In this document: positions 1-9,555 of the stretch, piece after piece
Numbering within the stretch: the first letter of the stretch is position 1
How the letters are laid out: every line of letters begins with the position of its first letter
DNA from: DATKYV01 sp035528275
Lineage (GTDB): Bacteria > Acidobacteriota > Terriglobia > UBA7540
Assembly: GCA_035528275.1 (NCBI GenBank)
Contig: DATKYV010000130.1
Coordinates: 1-36,055, forward strand
DNA: 36,055 nt
Reading direction: 5' to 3'
Made by a program: the position numbers and the translations under genes
The notes under the pieces: model-generated
What the model saw: the letters and a program-made list of their open reading frames with translations, nothing else
What the model was told of the DNA's origin: nothing
The model's database searches: none

Positions 1-852
1 ATGCCCAAGGACCTCCGAGCGCACATCCGCTACCCGGAAGATATCTTTTCCATCCAGGCGAGGAAGTACGCCAAATTTCACATGACCGACCCAACAGTCT
101 TTTACAACCAGGAGGATTTGTGGCGAGTGGCACAGAGCGCCATCCGAGGGGCCCCCGCCCCCATGACGCCCTATTTCACCATTATGAAGCTTGCGGGAGT
201 GGGCGAGGGCGAGGAGTTCATTCTCATGGTGCCCTTCACTCCCGCCCGCAAAGATAACATGATTGCCTGGATGGCCGCGCGCTGCGACCCGCCCTATTAC
301 GGTAAGGTCCTGGTTTTCACCTTCCCCAAGCAAAAACTCATCTACGGGCCGCAGCAGATCGAATCGCGCGTCGACCAGGACACCGGCATCTCTCAGCAGT
401 TGACCCTCTGGGGCCAGGGCGGTTCGCAGGTGATTCGCGGCACGCTGCTCGTCATCCCCGTGCTGAATTCCGTCCTTTATGTCGAGCCCCTCTACCTCGC
501 CGCCGAGGCCGGTGGCGGCCTGCCGCAATTGAAGCGCGTCCTCGTCGCCTACTCTGATCAGGTGGTGATGGAGCCAACGCTCGAAGGCGCGCTGAGCAGA
601 ATCTTCGGTGGGTCCACCTCATCGGCAGCAACCCCGGCTTCGACCGCACGCGCCCCCGGCGCCCCGGAAGCCGCAGTCGGCCCCGCCACTCCTGACTTCA
701 ACCAACTGGTCCGCGAAGCCAATCAGCACTACGAGCGCGCCCAACAACTCCTCCGCCAGGGAGATTTGGGCGGGTATGGAGAGGAGATCAAGAAGCTCGG
801 AGAGCTGTTGAAGCGCCTGGCCGGGACGCAGCCGGAACGTGAGCGGAAGTAG
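1..852 (+). CDS. UPF0182 family membrane protein, C-terminal part (5' end outside window)
   Basis: The reading frame is open from the first base, so the methionine at position 1 is probably internal and the real start lies upstream. The 283 visible residues match the soluble C-terminal part of the UPF0182 (COG1615) family, whose members are about 900-1000 residues with several N-terminal membrane helices. Typical features are the YPEDIF and FYNQEDLW segments near the start, the middle block around residues 115-165 (YGPQQIESR, LWGQGGS, GTLLVIP) and an acidic/basic helical tail after a Ser/Thr/Ala/Pro-rich linker (about residues 205-230). No membrane helix lies in this piece, as expected for the C-terminal domain. 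The function of the family is unknown. The coding end overlaps a possible GTG start of the next gene, and a degenerate GAAGTAGG-type repeat begins right at the stop. Confidence 0.85.
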   Translation: MPKDLRAHIRYPEDIFSIQARKYAKFHMTDPTVFYNQEDLWRVAQSAIRGAPAPMTPYFTIMKLAGVGEGEEFILMVPFTPARKDNMIAWMAARCDPPYYGKVLVFTFPKQKLIYGPQQIESRVDQDTGISQQLTLWGQGGSQVIRGTLLVIPVLNSVLYVEPLYLAAEAGGGLPQLKRVLVAYSDQVVMEPTLEGALSRIFGGSTSSAATPASTARAPGAPEAAVGPATPDFNQLVREANQHYERAQQLLRQGDLGGYGEEIKKLGELLKRLAGTQPERERK

Positions 853-886
853 GAAGTCGGAAGTAGGCAGAGGGCTGTCACGAGTC

Positions 887-2473
887 ATGACGACTAAGCA
901 CGTAAAGAAGGGAGGCGGTAGGAGTCAGCGCTTGAGGCGTCGCCGCCGGGCACCTCCTCCCCCGCAACCGGTCAATATGGGGTTGCATCCACGCCCATTG
1001 CGACTCGTCGCTTTTTCGGACTACCGTGTTCAAGACATTGACCTGCTGATCGAGGAACTTTCAAAACTCCAACCTCGTCCTGACCTCATCTTATACGCCG
1101 GCGATGATGTTGTACGGTTCCGTCCGTCTCGCGGTAAGAACCTCCTCGAAGCGATCGCCTCGCGTGCGCGCTACGGCCTCTGCGCTGTTGCAGGTAACGA
1201 CGATGAACCGTCCGTCCGAGAACTAATCTGCGGAAAATCCGTATTTAACGTCCACCTCTCCCCCATCGTCATGGGAGACTACGCTGTCCTCGGGATTGAT
1301 GGCGCTCCCTGTCGCAGAGACTTGGAAGGGCTTGGATGCATCCTGCACTCTGAATTGGAGATCAAAAGGCACCTCAGTGCCCAGAGACGGAAGGTCAAAT
1401 CGAAGAAATTGATCGTCCTCAGCCATGCGCCGCCGGAAGGCGTCTTGGATCAAGCGCAACGATTCTCCCTAAGTGGGACACCCCGCTCCATCGGGTCACG
1501 AGCTCTAAAGAAATTCTTACACACTTCGAACAATGCGCAACTCGTCGTGTGCGGACACGTGCACCGGTGCGGAGGACAGCACAAGAGGGTTGGCCGGACT
1601 CTGGTCGTGAATGCGGCAAGCCATGACGACGACCGAGCGGTGGGTCGGTTCGCAATTCTTGAATTGTACGCAAGCGGGAGGTGCGAAATCGTATGGCGAG
1701 GAATACGAGAAACAAATGTGGTTCCGGGAATAGGCCCTCCCTCGGCGGAACGTTTACGCAGCGTAGGCATCCGAACAGTCGAGGAGCTTGCTTCGGCGCC
1801 ACTGGAACTCTTGGGCCGTACCGCTCATCTTGGCCACTCTCGTGAGGTTCTGAAGGCAAGAGCCCAAGCCATGGTCCAGGAGAAGCCGATTCTCCTGCGA
1901 CCGCTCGAACTCCCCAGTGGTCCTGAATTGTTCTTGGACATCGAAACCGACCTAAGCCAAGAGTACGTCTGGCTGATTGGACTGTCGGCGGGGAGAAGCG
2001 GAGAATACACGAGTTTCTTTGCTGAGGCTCCAGGAGAGGAAAAGGAGATCCTTGCCGACTTTCTGAACTTTGCCGAACGTTTTCCCACAGCGTGGATCCT
2101 TACTTTGTCAGGGAGCAAGTTTGAGCAGCGTGTGATGAGCAAGAGGCTGGCATGCCACGGGTTTCCAACCTCGGTGTGCCAAAGGATCATCGACCTTTAC
2201 TGGATCATCCAGCCTGCCGTCGCTCTGCCCACTGGATCATACCGTGTCAAGGAGATCGGCGGTTACTTTGGGTATCGCTACAAGCATCCCGATTTGGATG
2301 GGTGGGAGGTTGCCCTTTTGTACGAGAATCGGTACCAGTCACTGAAGAATTCTTCCACGCGCCGGAAGCTGGCGCGCACACTTATTGAGTACAACGAGGA
2401 TGACGTTCGGTGTTTGCCCCACATCCTGAACTCCCTCCGGGCCCTTGAAAGCCAGACGGCCAAAGACGGATAG
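887..2473 (+). CDS. Metallophosphoesterase / helix-hairpin-helix / RNase H-like exonuclease fusion
   Basis: This is a three-part nuclease-like protein. Residue numbers count from an alternative GTG at 839; I prefer the ATG at 887 because 839-875 is degenerate repeat DNA, and ATG 977 is also possible. Residues 54-285 look like a calcineurin-type metallophosphoesterase, with motifs SD (60-61), GDD (88-90), GNDD (119-122), SHAP (195-198) and GHVH (239-242). The first motif has Arg instead of the usual His, and GNHD is GNDD. Residues 295-335 are a helix-hairpin-helix DNA-binding motif (PGIGPPSAERL). Residues 363-532 resemble the YprB/TM0106-type RNase H-like domain (Pfam RNase_H_2), with DIE at 367-369 and YNEDD at 518-522. 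A basic, proline-rich N-tail precedes the domains. The order suggests processing of a nucleic acid end, but the substrate is unknown. It stands alone, followed by a convergent gene. Confidence 0.8.
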   Translation: MTTKHVKKGGGRSQRLRRRRRAPPPPQPVNMGLHPRPLRLVAFSDYRVQDIDLLIEELSKLQPRPDLILYAGDDVVRFRPSRGKNLLEAIASRARYGLCAVAGNDDEPSVRELICGKSVFNVHLSPIVMGDYAVLGIDGAPCRRDLEGLGCILHSELEIKRHLSAQRRKVKSKKLIVLSHAPPEGVLDQAQRFSLSGTPRSIGSRALKKFLHTSNNAQLVVCGHVHRCGGQHKRVGRTLVVNAASHDDDRAVGRFAILELYASGRCEIVWRGIRETNVVPGIGPPSAERLRSVGIRTVEELASAPLELLGRTAHLGHSREVLKARAQAMVQEKPILLRPLELPSGPELFLDIETDLSQEYVWLIGLSAGRSGEYTSFFAEAPGEEKEILADFLNFAERFPTAWILTLSGSKFEQRVMSKRLACHGFPTSVCQRIIDLYWIIQPAVALPTGSYRVKEIGGYFGYRYKHPDLDGWEVALLYENRYQSLKNSSTRRKLARTLIEYNEDDVRCLPHILNSLRALESQTAKDG

Positions 2474-2515
2474 GACTCTGGGACGCTAGAACACTGTCTC
2501 TCGGTATTGTCACCC

Positions 2516-2556
2516 TCCATGTCCGGCTACTGCCTACTGCATCCTGCCTACTGCTT
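2516..2556. repeat. Degenerate short direct repeat (GCAGTAGGCAG type)
   Basis: Between the two convergent genes the plus strand shows three imperfect copies of CTACTGCCTACTGC/ATCCTGCC. Read on the minus strand this is the same GCAGTAGGCAG motif seen at about 845-872 and 32945-32983. It extends a few codons into the 3' end of the peroxiredoxin gene. Function unknown; it looks like spreading or slippage-derived filler DNA. Confidence 0.5.
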
Positions 2557-3081
2557 CTTGTGCTCCAGCAGACTGCAGGCGGCGTGCGCGCCGCTGGGGT
2601 CAATGGCCGCAGCGTCTTTGTCGATGTGCCGGATCACACCTTCCTTGTCCACGACGAAGGTGGTGCGATTGGCAAACCCGTGCTCTTCATTGAGAATGCC
2701 GTACTCGGTGGAGACAGTCCGTTTGAAGTCGCTGAGGACGGGAAAGGTCACGCCGATCTGTTTGGCGAATTCCCGGTTGGCGGGTTGACTGTCGACGCTG
2801 ATGCCCAGAACCTGGGTATCCGCTTCCTCGAATTTGGCGATATCAGCCTGATACGCCTTGAGCTCCTTCGTTCAGCCTCCCGTAAAGGCGAGAACATAGA
2901 ACGCCAGGACGACACTCTTCTTCCCCCGAAAGTCGCTCAGCTTGACGACCCTGCCCTCCTGGTCGGCAAGCGCGAATTCCGGAGCCTTGTCCCCAACCTT
3001 GAGGGGAGCTGCCTGCACCAGGGCAGGCGCCGCCAGAGTCAGGACCAGAAATCCCACAGCCAGGATCAAATATCTGCGCAC
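2548..3081 (-). CDS. Exported AhpC/TSA-type peroxiredoxin, predicted selenoprotein (in-frame TGA as Sec at residue 70)
   Basis: Two pieces of one peroxiredoxin lie in the same minus-strand frame, separated only by a TGA at 2874-2872. Reading through gives 177 residues, a normal length. Residues 1-25 form a signal peptide (hydrophobic core, then QAAP). The domain begins at VGDKAPEFAL and carries the FYVLAFTGG-x-TKEL active-site block. The x, where family members have the peroxidatic Cys of the TxxC motif, is encoded by TGA. Downstream DTQVLGISVDS, TFPVLSDF and RTTFVVDKEG are intact with no other stop, and a Cys (SGAHAAC) near the C-terminus could be the resolving residue. A hairpin with a GGC loop starts 14 nt after the TGA, as expected for a bacterial SECIS element. 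GTG start with AGGAGG at about 3091-3086. The product would reduce peroxides outside the cytoplasm. A nonsense mutation is the alternative, but the exact position argues against it. Confidence 0.8.
2836..2857 (-). promoter_or_regulatory. Predicted bacterial SECIS hairpin downstream of the in-frame UGA
   Basis: In the mRNA, 14 nt after the UGA, GGCG-UAUCA pairs with UGAUA-(U)-CGCC. This makes a nine-base-pair stem with one bulged U on the 3' side and a GGC apical loop, or AGGCU if the closing A-U pair opens. The loop sits 24-26 nt after the UGA. SelB-binding bacterial SECIS elements have a short stem, a loop starting with G residues, and a position roughly 16-37 nt after the UGA, all of which fit. 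Folding was done by eye only. Confidence 0.7.
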
Positions 3082-3134
3082 AGGTAAACCTCCTCGTCGC
3101 GATGAATCGTGGGCTGCCCCGAAAGCGAGGCGCG

Positions 3135-3140
3135 ATTATA
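3135..3140 (-). promoter_or_regulatory. Possible -10 box of the peroxiredoxin gene
   Basis: The minus strand reads TATAAT here, about 55 nt before the GTG start at 3081. No convincing -35 box is visible 17 nt upstream. Confidence 0.4.
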
Positions 3141-3342
3141 ACCCGAAGCCGCATCCTGCGACTACGGAGACGGTGACCGTATGTCCGTTTTGGCTGGCAG
3201 AAGCCTGGGAAAAAGAGCGCTTGATAGAACCCGAGACTGGAGGGTCTTCTAGGCCAAGTATTCTGCCATGTTCGCTCGAGTGCAGCTACCGGCAGGAAAC
3301 ATACATCGATGTAAAAGAAACAAAATAAAGCAAGTATAATGC

Positions 3343-3371
3343 TTGACAATGATACACTCAGATTGTATGAT
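3343..3371 (+). promoter_or_regulatory. Sigma-70-type promoter of the hsp20 gene
   Basis: TTGACA at 3343-3348 and TATGAT at 3366-3371 are 17 nt apart, a near-consensus housekeeping promoter. A second TATAAT lies just upstream at 3335-3340. The stretch 3300-3400 is clearly AT-rich compared with its surroundings. I see no CIRCE or HAIR heat-shock operator. The predicted start of transcription is near 3378, leaving a leader of about 35 nt before the ATG at 3415. Confidence 0.75.
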
Positions 3372-3414
3372 GTATCTCGACTAAGGTATAACTCGAACTG
3401 GAGAGGTATGAGTT

Positions 3415-3868
3415 ATGGCGATTGTTCGATGGGAACCGTTCCGGGATCTTCTGGCAGACCAGAAGGAGTTTGACCGTCTTTTCCGGGAGGCGTTTGCTTC
3501 CGGGTTCGGCGAGGGAGAGATCTACACTCGCCCCTGGGCACCGCCCGTTGACATCTTCGAGAACGACAACAACATCGTACTGAAAGCTGAACTGCCCGGC
3601 GTTGATCCCAAGGACGTGGAAGTCCGGGTTGAGGACCACACGCTCTACCTGAAGGGTGAGCGCAAGTTCGAGAAGGAGACCAAGGAAGAGAACTATCACC
3701 GCATCGAGCGGTCCTATGGCTCCCTTTGCGCGCAGCTTCTCGCTGCCTAACTCGATTGACGCCGACACGGTTGGGGCCGACTACAAGGACGGCCTGTTGA
3801 CGCTGACGCTGCCCAAGCGCGAAGAAGCGAAACCGAAGACGATCAAGATCAACGTCAGCAAGAACTGA
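3415..3868 (+). pseudogene. Hsp20 family small heat shock protein, frameshifted
   Basis: The first frame encodes an Hsp20 N-terminus and most of the alpha-crystallin domain (WAPPVDIFEND, LKAELPGVDPKDVEV, LYLKGERK, YHRIERSYGS) and then stops at 3750. The remainder continues in the +1 frame with SFSLPNSIDADTV, ADYKDGLLTLTLPK and the C-terminal KTIKINVSKN. Removing one C from the TCCC run at 3721-3724 restores a normal protein of about 150 residues (YGSFARSFSLPN...). Small heat shock proteins hold unfolding proteins in soluble oligomers for refolding by DnaK/ClpB, and clpB is the next gene. Everything except the single extra base is well conserved, so a recent mutation or an assembly error is more likely than an old pseudogene. 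Good promoter upstream and a GGAGAGG ribosome-binding site. Confidence 0.85.
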
Positions 3869-4067
3869 GACCGCCTGCCACGACGGCGCTTTCCCTCACG
3901 TTGGTGGGCGCCCGGGCAGTACGGCAGATTACCCGCGCCGGGTCGGGCTGCCACAGAACCACCCGGCGCGCTCTCGTGTCTGGAAAGGAATGGCAGCTCA
4001 TGACGGTAGGCTTCCGGGGTTGTTGTGCTAGTTTCGATTTTCGAATTTCGATTTTCGAGTTTCCATC

Positions 4068-6758
<2,691 letters not shown>

Positions 6759-6766
6759 TACCGAAG

Positions 6767-6797
6767 ACCAGCCCTCTCCCTTGGGGCGAGGGCTGGT
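6767..6797 (+). terminator. Hairpin after clpB, probable terminator
   Basis: ACCAGCCCTC (6767-6776) and GAGGGCTGGT (6788-6797) form a perfect 10-bp stem with an 11-nt loop, starting nine bases after the clpB stop. There is no U-run after it, so it may instead be a dispersed palindrome acting as an mRNA 3' end. Confidence 0.5.
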
Positions 6798-7031
6798 TAG
6801 TCGGACGCCGGCTTCTTTTGCCGGTGGCTTCTACATCGCGTCCTCCGTGATGCATGCGATTGACCCACCAAGACGGGCCCGGCGGCGGCAGAGCTGCACT
6901 CGAGGCCAGAAGGCTTTGTCTTTGTGGCAGAATCGTGGAAGGACGACGACGCTGCCAGCGACCGGGGGGCTTCCAGCCCTTGGAACAGCCCCATCCACTC
7001 CGTCGCACTTCCAACCCAGCAGCGGTGTTCC

Positions 7032-7271
7032 TCAAAGCGACTTGAGAATATCTTGGCGTTCGACGCCCTTGTGGCGAGCCACGGCGCGGAGGATTGCGTT
7101 CAGGGTTCCCACTCGCAAATTCTTATGTGCGGGCACAGCCAGCCTCTGATGGGAAGGCGTTTGCGTCTCCAGAACGACATGGCTGCCTTGTTGGTGAACG
7201 ACCCGGTAGCTCCAGTGTCGACAGAGGAGGTCTGTGAGATCGTTCCCACTCAAGTCGCGTGGGAGTTTCAT
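7032..7271 (-). CDS. hicA: HicA-type toxin (mRNA interferase)
   Basis: The 79-residue product has the HicA double-stranded RNA-binding-like fold: MKLPRDLSG start, a beta strand ending in the QQGSHVVL segment with the catalytic His of the GSH motif, and a C-terminal VPAHKNLRVGTLNAILR helix region. HicA toxins cleave mRNA and are neutralised by HicB. Its ATG overlaps the TGA of the upstream hicB in an ATGA junction, so the two are translationally coupled. The frame is open further upstream, but this start is preferred because of the coupling and the family length of 60-80 residues. Confidence 0.88.
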   Translation of the reverse strand: MKLPRDLSGNDLTDLLCRHWSYRVVHQQGSHVVLETQTPSHQRLAVPAHKNLRVGTLNAILRAVARHKGVERQDILKSL

Positions 7272-7480
7272 CCGCTGGCCATAACCTCGTCGCGTACCAT
7301 GTGAAGCCGAATCGTAGAGGGGCGCTGAGGCTGGTCGAAAAAATAGGCCGCGACGGCGTCTCTGACATTCCCTCGCAACTCTTCCCAGTTGTCGGCCTGC
7401 GTGACGATGCCCTCCGTCAGGCATTCGGCGACGAAGCCGCCGTCAGCTTCCTGAGTGATTTCGAAGACAATCTCGCTCAT
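7268..7480 (-). CDS. hicB: HicB-type antitoxin
   Basis: The 70-residue protein resembles the short HicB antitoxin class: an N-terminal partial RNase H-like fold with FEITQEADGGFVAEC and a helix starting EELRGNVRDAV. Full-length HicB proteins often carry an extra C-terminal DNA-binding helix-turn-helix or ribbon-helix-helix; none is visible here, so autoregulation would need another factor. It is the first gene of the pair and overlaps hicA by four bases. The antitoxin-first order is the less usual arrangement for hicAB loci but is known. Confidence 0.88.
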   Translation of the reverse strand: MSEIVFEITQEADGGFVAECLTEGIVTQADNWEELRGNVRDAVAAYFFDQPQRPSTIRLHMVRDEVMASG

Positions 7481-7673
7481 AACGCGTATCGTACTTTATC
7501 GCGCTCTGCGAAACAAGAAGTTCGCAGGCTGGCGCACACCTTTCCGTTCTTGGACCTTCATCCCACGCCCTGCGGCTCCAACGCAGGATGCGCGTCGACG
7601 GCGGTTCGCGGCCTGGAAACCAGGAGACGCGTATCCTGGAAGAAGGTGCGGAGGCAAAGAACAACTCTGCGTG

Positions 7674-9245
7674 CTAGGTAGGAAGCGGGATTCCGTCCTT
7701 GCGTTGCTGATTCGCGCTCTTGGTCCGGCGCCGTCCGCGAAATCCGGAGTGCGCCAGGCTGCCGAGGGTATATGCGTTTTCGGCCAGCAATCGAAGCCAC
7801 GCCCCGCGCTTCATCTGGGGGAAGTAGATGCCGCGGAACAGCATCCGCGCGACGAAGTGCATGAGCTGATACCCGAAGGATTTCTGATTCTCCGCCAGCC
7901 AGCTTTGGACTCTGCGGAAAGACGCGGGAGCGTAACAACGGCTCCAAGACTCGCGGATTTCGGCTTCCGCCTCATCCTGAGACAGCCCGGCGGGGGTATA
8001 GGCCATCTTGAACGCCTGAAAATCCAGCCAGTGTTCCGGGCGAGTCAGGCGTCCCTCCTCCGCCAACCGGTTATACAGAGGAGTGGCCGGATAAGGAGTG
8101 AGCAATCCAAACACCGGCAAGCCCGGAGGCCACTTCTCGATCTCCTGAAGGGTCCTGTGCGACACGCCGGGCTTATCAGCCTCCATGCCGTAGATGAATG
8201 AAGTGATGGCGTAGAGGTTGTGTTTGGCGAGGCGGTCCAATATCGCCGCATACTCACTCGGCTGGTTGAAATTCTTGTGAACTGATTTCAGGCTCTCGGA
8301 ATCCACGGACTCAAGGCCAATGAATATCCAGCGGCCGCCGCTCGCCGCCAGCAGCTCCAGCAGCTCCTCATCCCGCAAAAGGTTGATGCTGATCTGGGCG
8401 GTCCAGGGAAGGCACGCGTCGTGGAGAATCATGTCCCGCAACAACGACTTGATTCGCTTGCGGTCGATCGCGAAATTGTCGTCAACAAAAAAGGCCATCA
8501 CCAGCCCGTTGTTCTTCCGGGCCGTCGCCTTCAATCGCAGCAACTCTGCGATGACGCTTTCGTTCGTGCGATGCCGGAGGTCGTGTCCAAAGAAACCCGT
8601 AACCGTGCAGAATTCACAACCGTAGGGACAACCACGGCCGGTCTCCACCGGGATCGCATAGACATTGTCGTATGTGAAGCCCACGTACCTGAGGAAATCC
8701 CGGACACGAGCCGGCACATATCGCATGAGGTTGAAGTGGGATAGATCCATTTCTTCCCATGCGATGGACGGATAGTTGGCGAGAGAAGGCTTGACCTCTT
8801 GGTCGCCAACCACGGCAGGCCGGTAGACCTTCCTCAGCCGGCCGCAGGCGGCGTCACGCACCACCTGAGGCCAGAGCTCATCGGCTTCCCCGAGTACCAC
8901 TGCGTCGGCGTACTGAGGGTGGCCCGTAAGGCCGAGGGCTTCGTTCGGAACCCCAGTTACGTGCGGGCCGCCCATAACAATAGGCACGCTGGTCGCCTCT
9001 CGAATGGTCCCTGCCATTCGGTAAGCGCTCTGCGCCATGCGGGTCATGAAACCCATCCCCACAAGATCAACTTTGTTCTGAATGATAAAATCCACGAGCC
9101 CGCGGGGGCTGTAGTGCTCGGCGTTACCGTCGATAATTGTGACTTGGTGTTCATCCGGGGTCAGGTCCCGAAGCAAGAAGGGCCAGAGCTGGGGAATGAA
9201 ATTCCTGTTGACTTCGTTGTCGGGCACATACAGAAGAATATGCAT
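7674..9245 (-). CDS. B12-binding domain radical SAM protein
   Basis: The 523-residue protein has an N-terminal cobalamin-binding-like Rossmann domain (about 1-145; VDLVGMGFMTRM, PIVMGGPHVT, LGEADELW) and a radical SAM core with the CxxxCxxC iron-sulfur motif at Cys206, Cys210 and Cys213 (GRGCPYGCEFC). The C-terminal part (about 400-500) is helical with basic residues. Family members use S-adenosylmethionine and often methylcobalamin to modify unactivated carbons, for example in lipid (hopanoid) or natural product methylation; the substrate here cannot be read from the sequence. A DxHxxG cobalamin ligand motif is not visible, as in many class B methylases that bind base-off cobalamin without it. 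It is a single gene divergent from the SpoIIE-type phosphatase gene. The C-terminus is very basic (RGRRRTKSANQQRK). Confidence 0.9.
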   Translation of the reverse strand: MHILLYVPDNEVNRNFIPQLWPFLLRDLTPDEHQVTIIDGNAEHYSPRGLVDFIIQNKVDLVGMGFMTRMAQSAYRMAGTIREATSVPIVMGGPHVTGVPNEALGLTGHPQYADAVVLGEADELWPQVVRDAACGRLRKVYRPAVVGDQEVKPSLANYPSIAWEEMDLSHFNLMRYVPARVRDFLRYVGFTYDNVYAIPVETGRGCPYGCEFCTVTGFFGHDLRHRTNESVIAELLRLKATARKNNGLVMAFFVDDNFAIDRKRIKSLLRDMILHDACLPWTAQISINLLRDEELLELLAASGGRWIFIGLESVDSESLKSVHKNFNQPSEYAAILDRLAKHNLYAITSFIYGMEADKPGVSHRTLQEIEKWPPGLPVFGLLTPYPATPLYNRLAEEGRLTRPEHWLDFQAFKMAYTPAGLSQDEAEAEIRESWSRCYAPASFRRVQSWLAENQKSFGYQLMHFVARMLFRGIYFPQMKRGAWLRLLAENAYTLGSLAHSGFRGRRRTKSANQQRKDGIPLPT

Positions 9246-9555
9246 GGTGGAAAACTTGATTGCGTGACGCCCTGCTGCCGAAGCAGCAGAACCAAGCCAC
9301 CTCTTATGTCAGTATCCGGAACTCAGCGCCGCAGGACGGTGGGCGGGAACCGGACGGGACTTCGGAGAAGCGCGAGGACGGGGTCCGGGTGACACACAAT
9401 ATCACTCTTTGGGATTGATGGCGGCCTTTATTCGCGTCCTCTCGAGACTGTCGCCCTGGGCGATACTGCCCCCCGGCACCGGCCAGAATCACGGCGCGAG
9501 ATCCGACTGCGCAAATCACACCACACGCGACGCCGACCGCTCTATAATCCACGCC
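9246..9555. other. Divergent intergenic region without a gene
   Basis: These 310 bases separate the divergent radical SAM and phosphatase genes. The only structure I see is a hairpin CTGCTGC-CGAA-GCAGCAG at 9272-9289, close to the radical SAM start, and the -10 box just before the phosphatase gene. No convincing small gene is present. Confidence 0.6.
9543..9548 (+). promoter_or_regulatory. TATAAT -10 box, possibly of a leaderless mRNA
   Basis: A perfect TATAAT ends only seven bases before the ATG at 9556, so transcription would begin at or within a base or two of the start codon. No ribosome-binding site is present, in keeping with a leaderless message. No clear -35 box is visible. Confidence 0.5.

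Noticed and set aside
2548..3081. Peroxiredoxin treated as an ordinary nonsense-mutated pseudogene or as two genes
   Set aside because: The stop is TGA exactly at the catalytic Cys codon, the frame is intact on both sides and a SECIS-like hairpin follows; a random nonsense mutation at this codon is much less likely.
3656..3868. Separate small gene in the second hsp20 frame, or programmed +1 frameshifting
   Set aside because: The residues continue the alpha-crystallin domain of the first frame, and no recognised slippery site or stimulatory structure is seen; a single-base insertion is the simpler explanation.
6798..7031. Small open frames between clpB and hicA
   Set aside because: None has a ribosome-binding site, known motif or plausible composition; I see only unassigned DNA.
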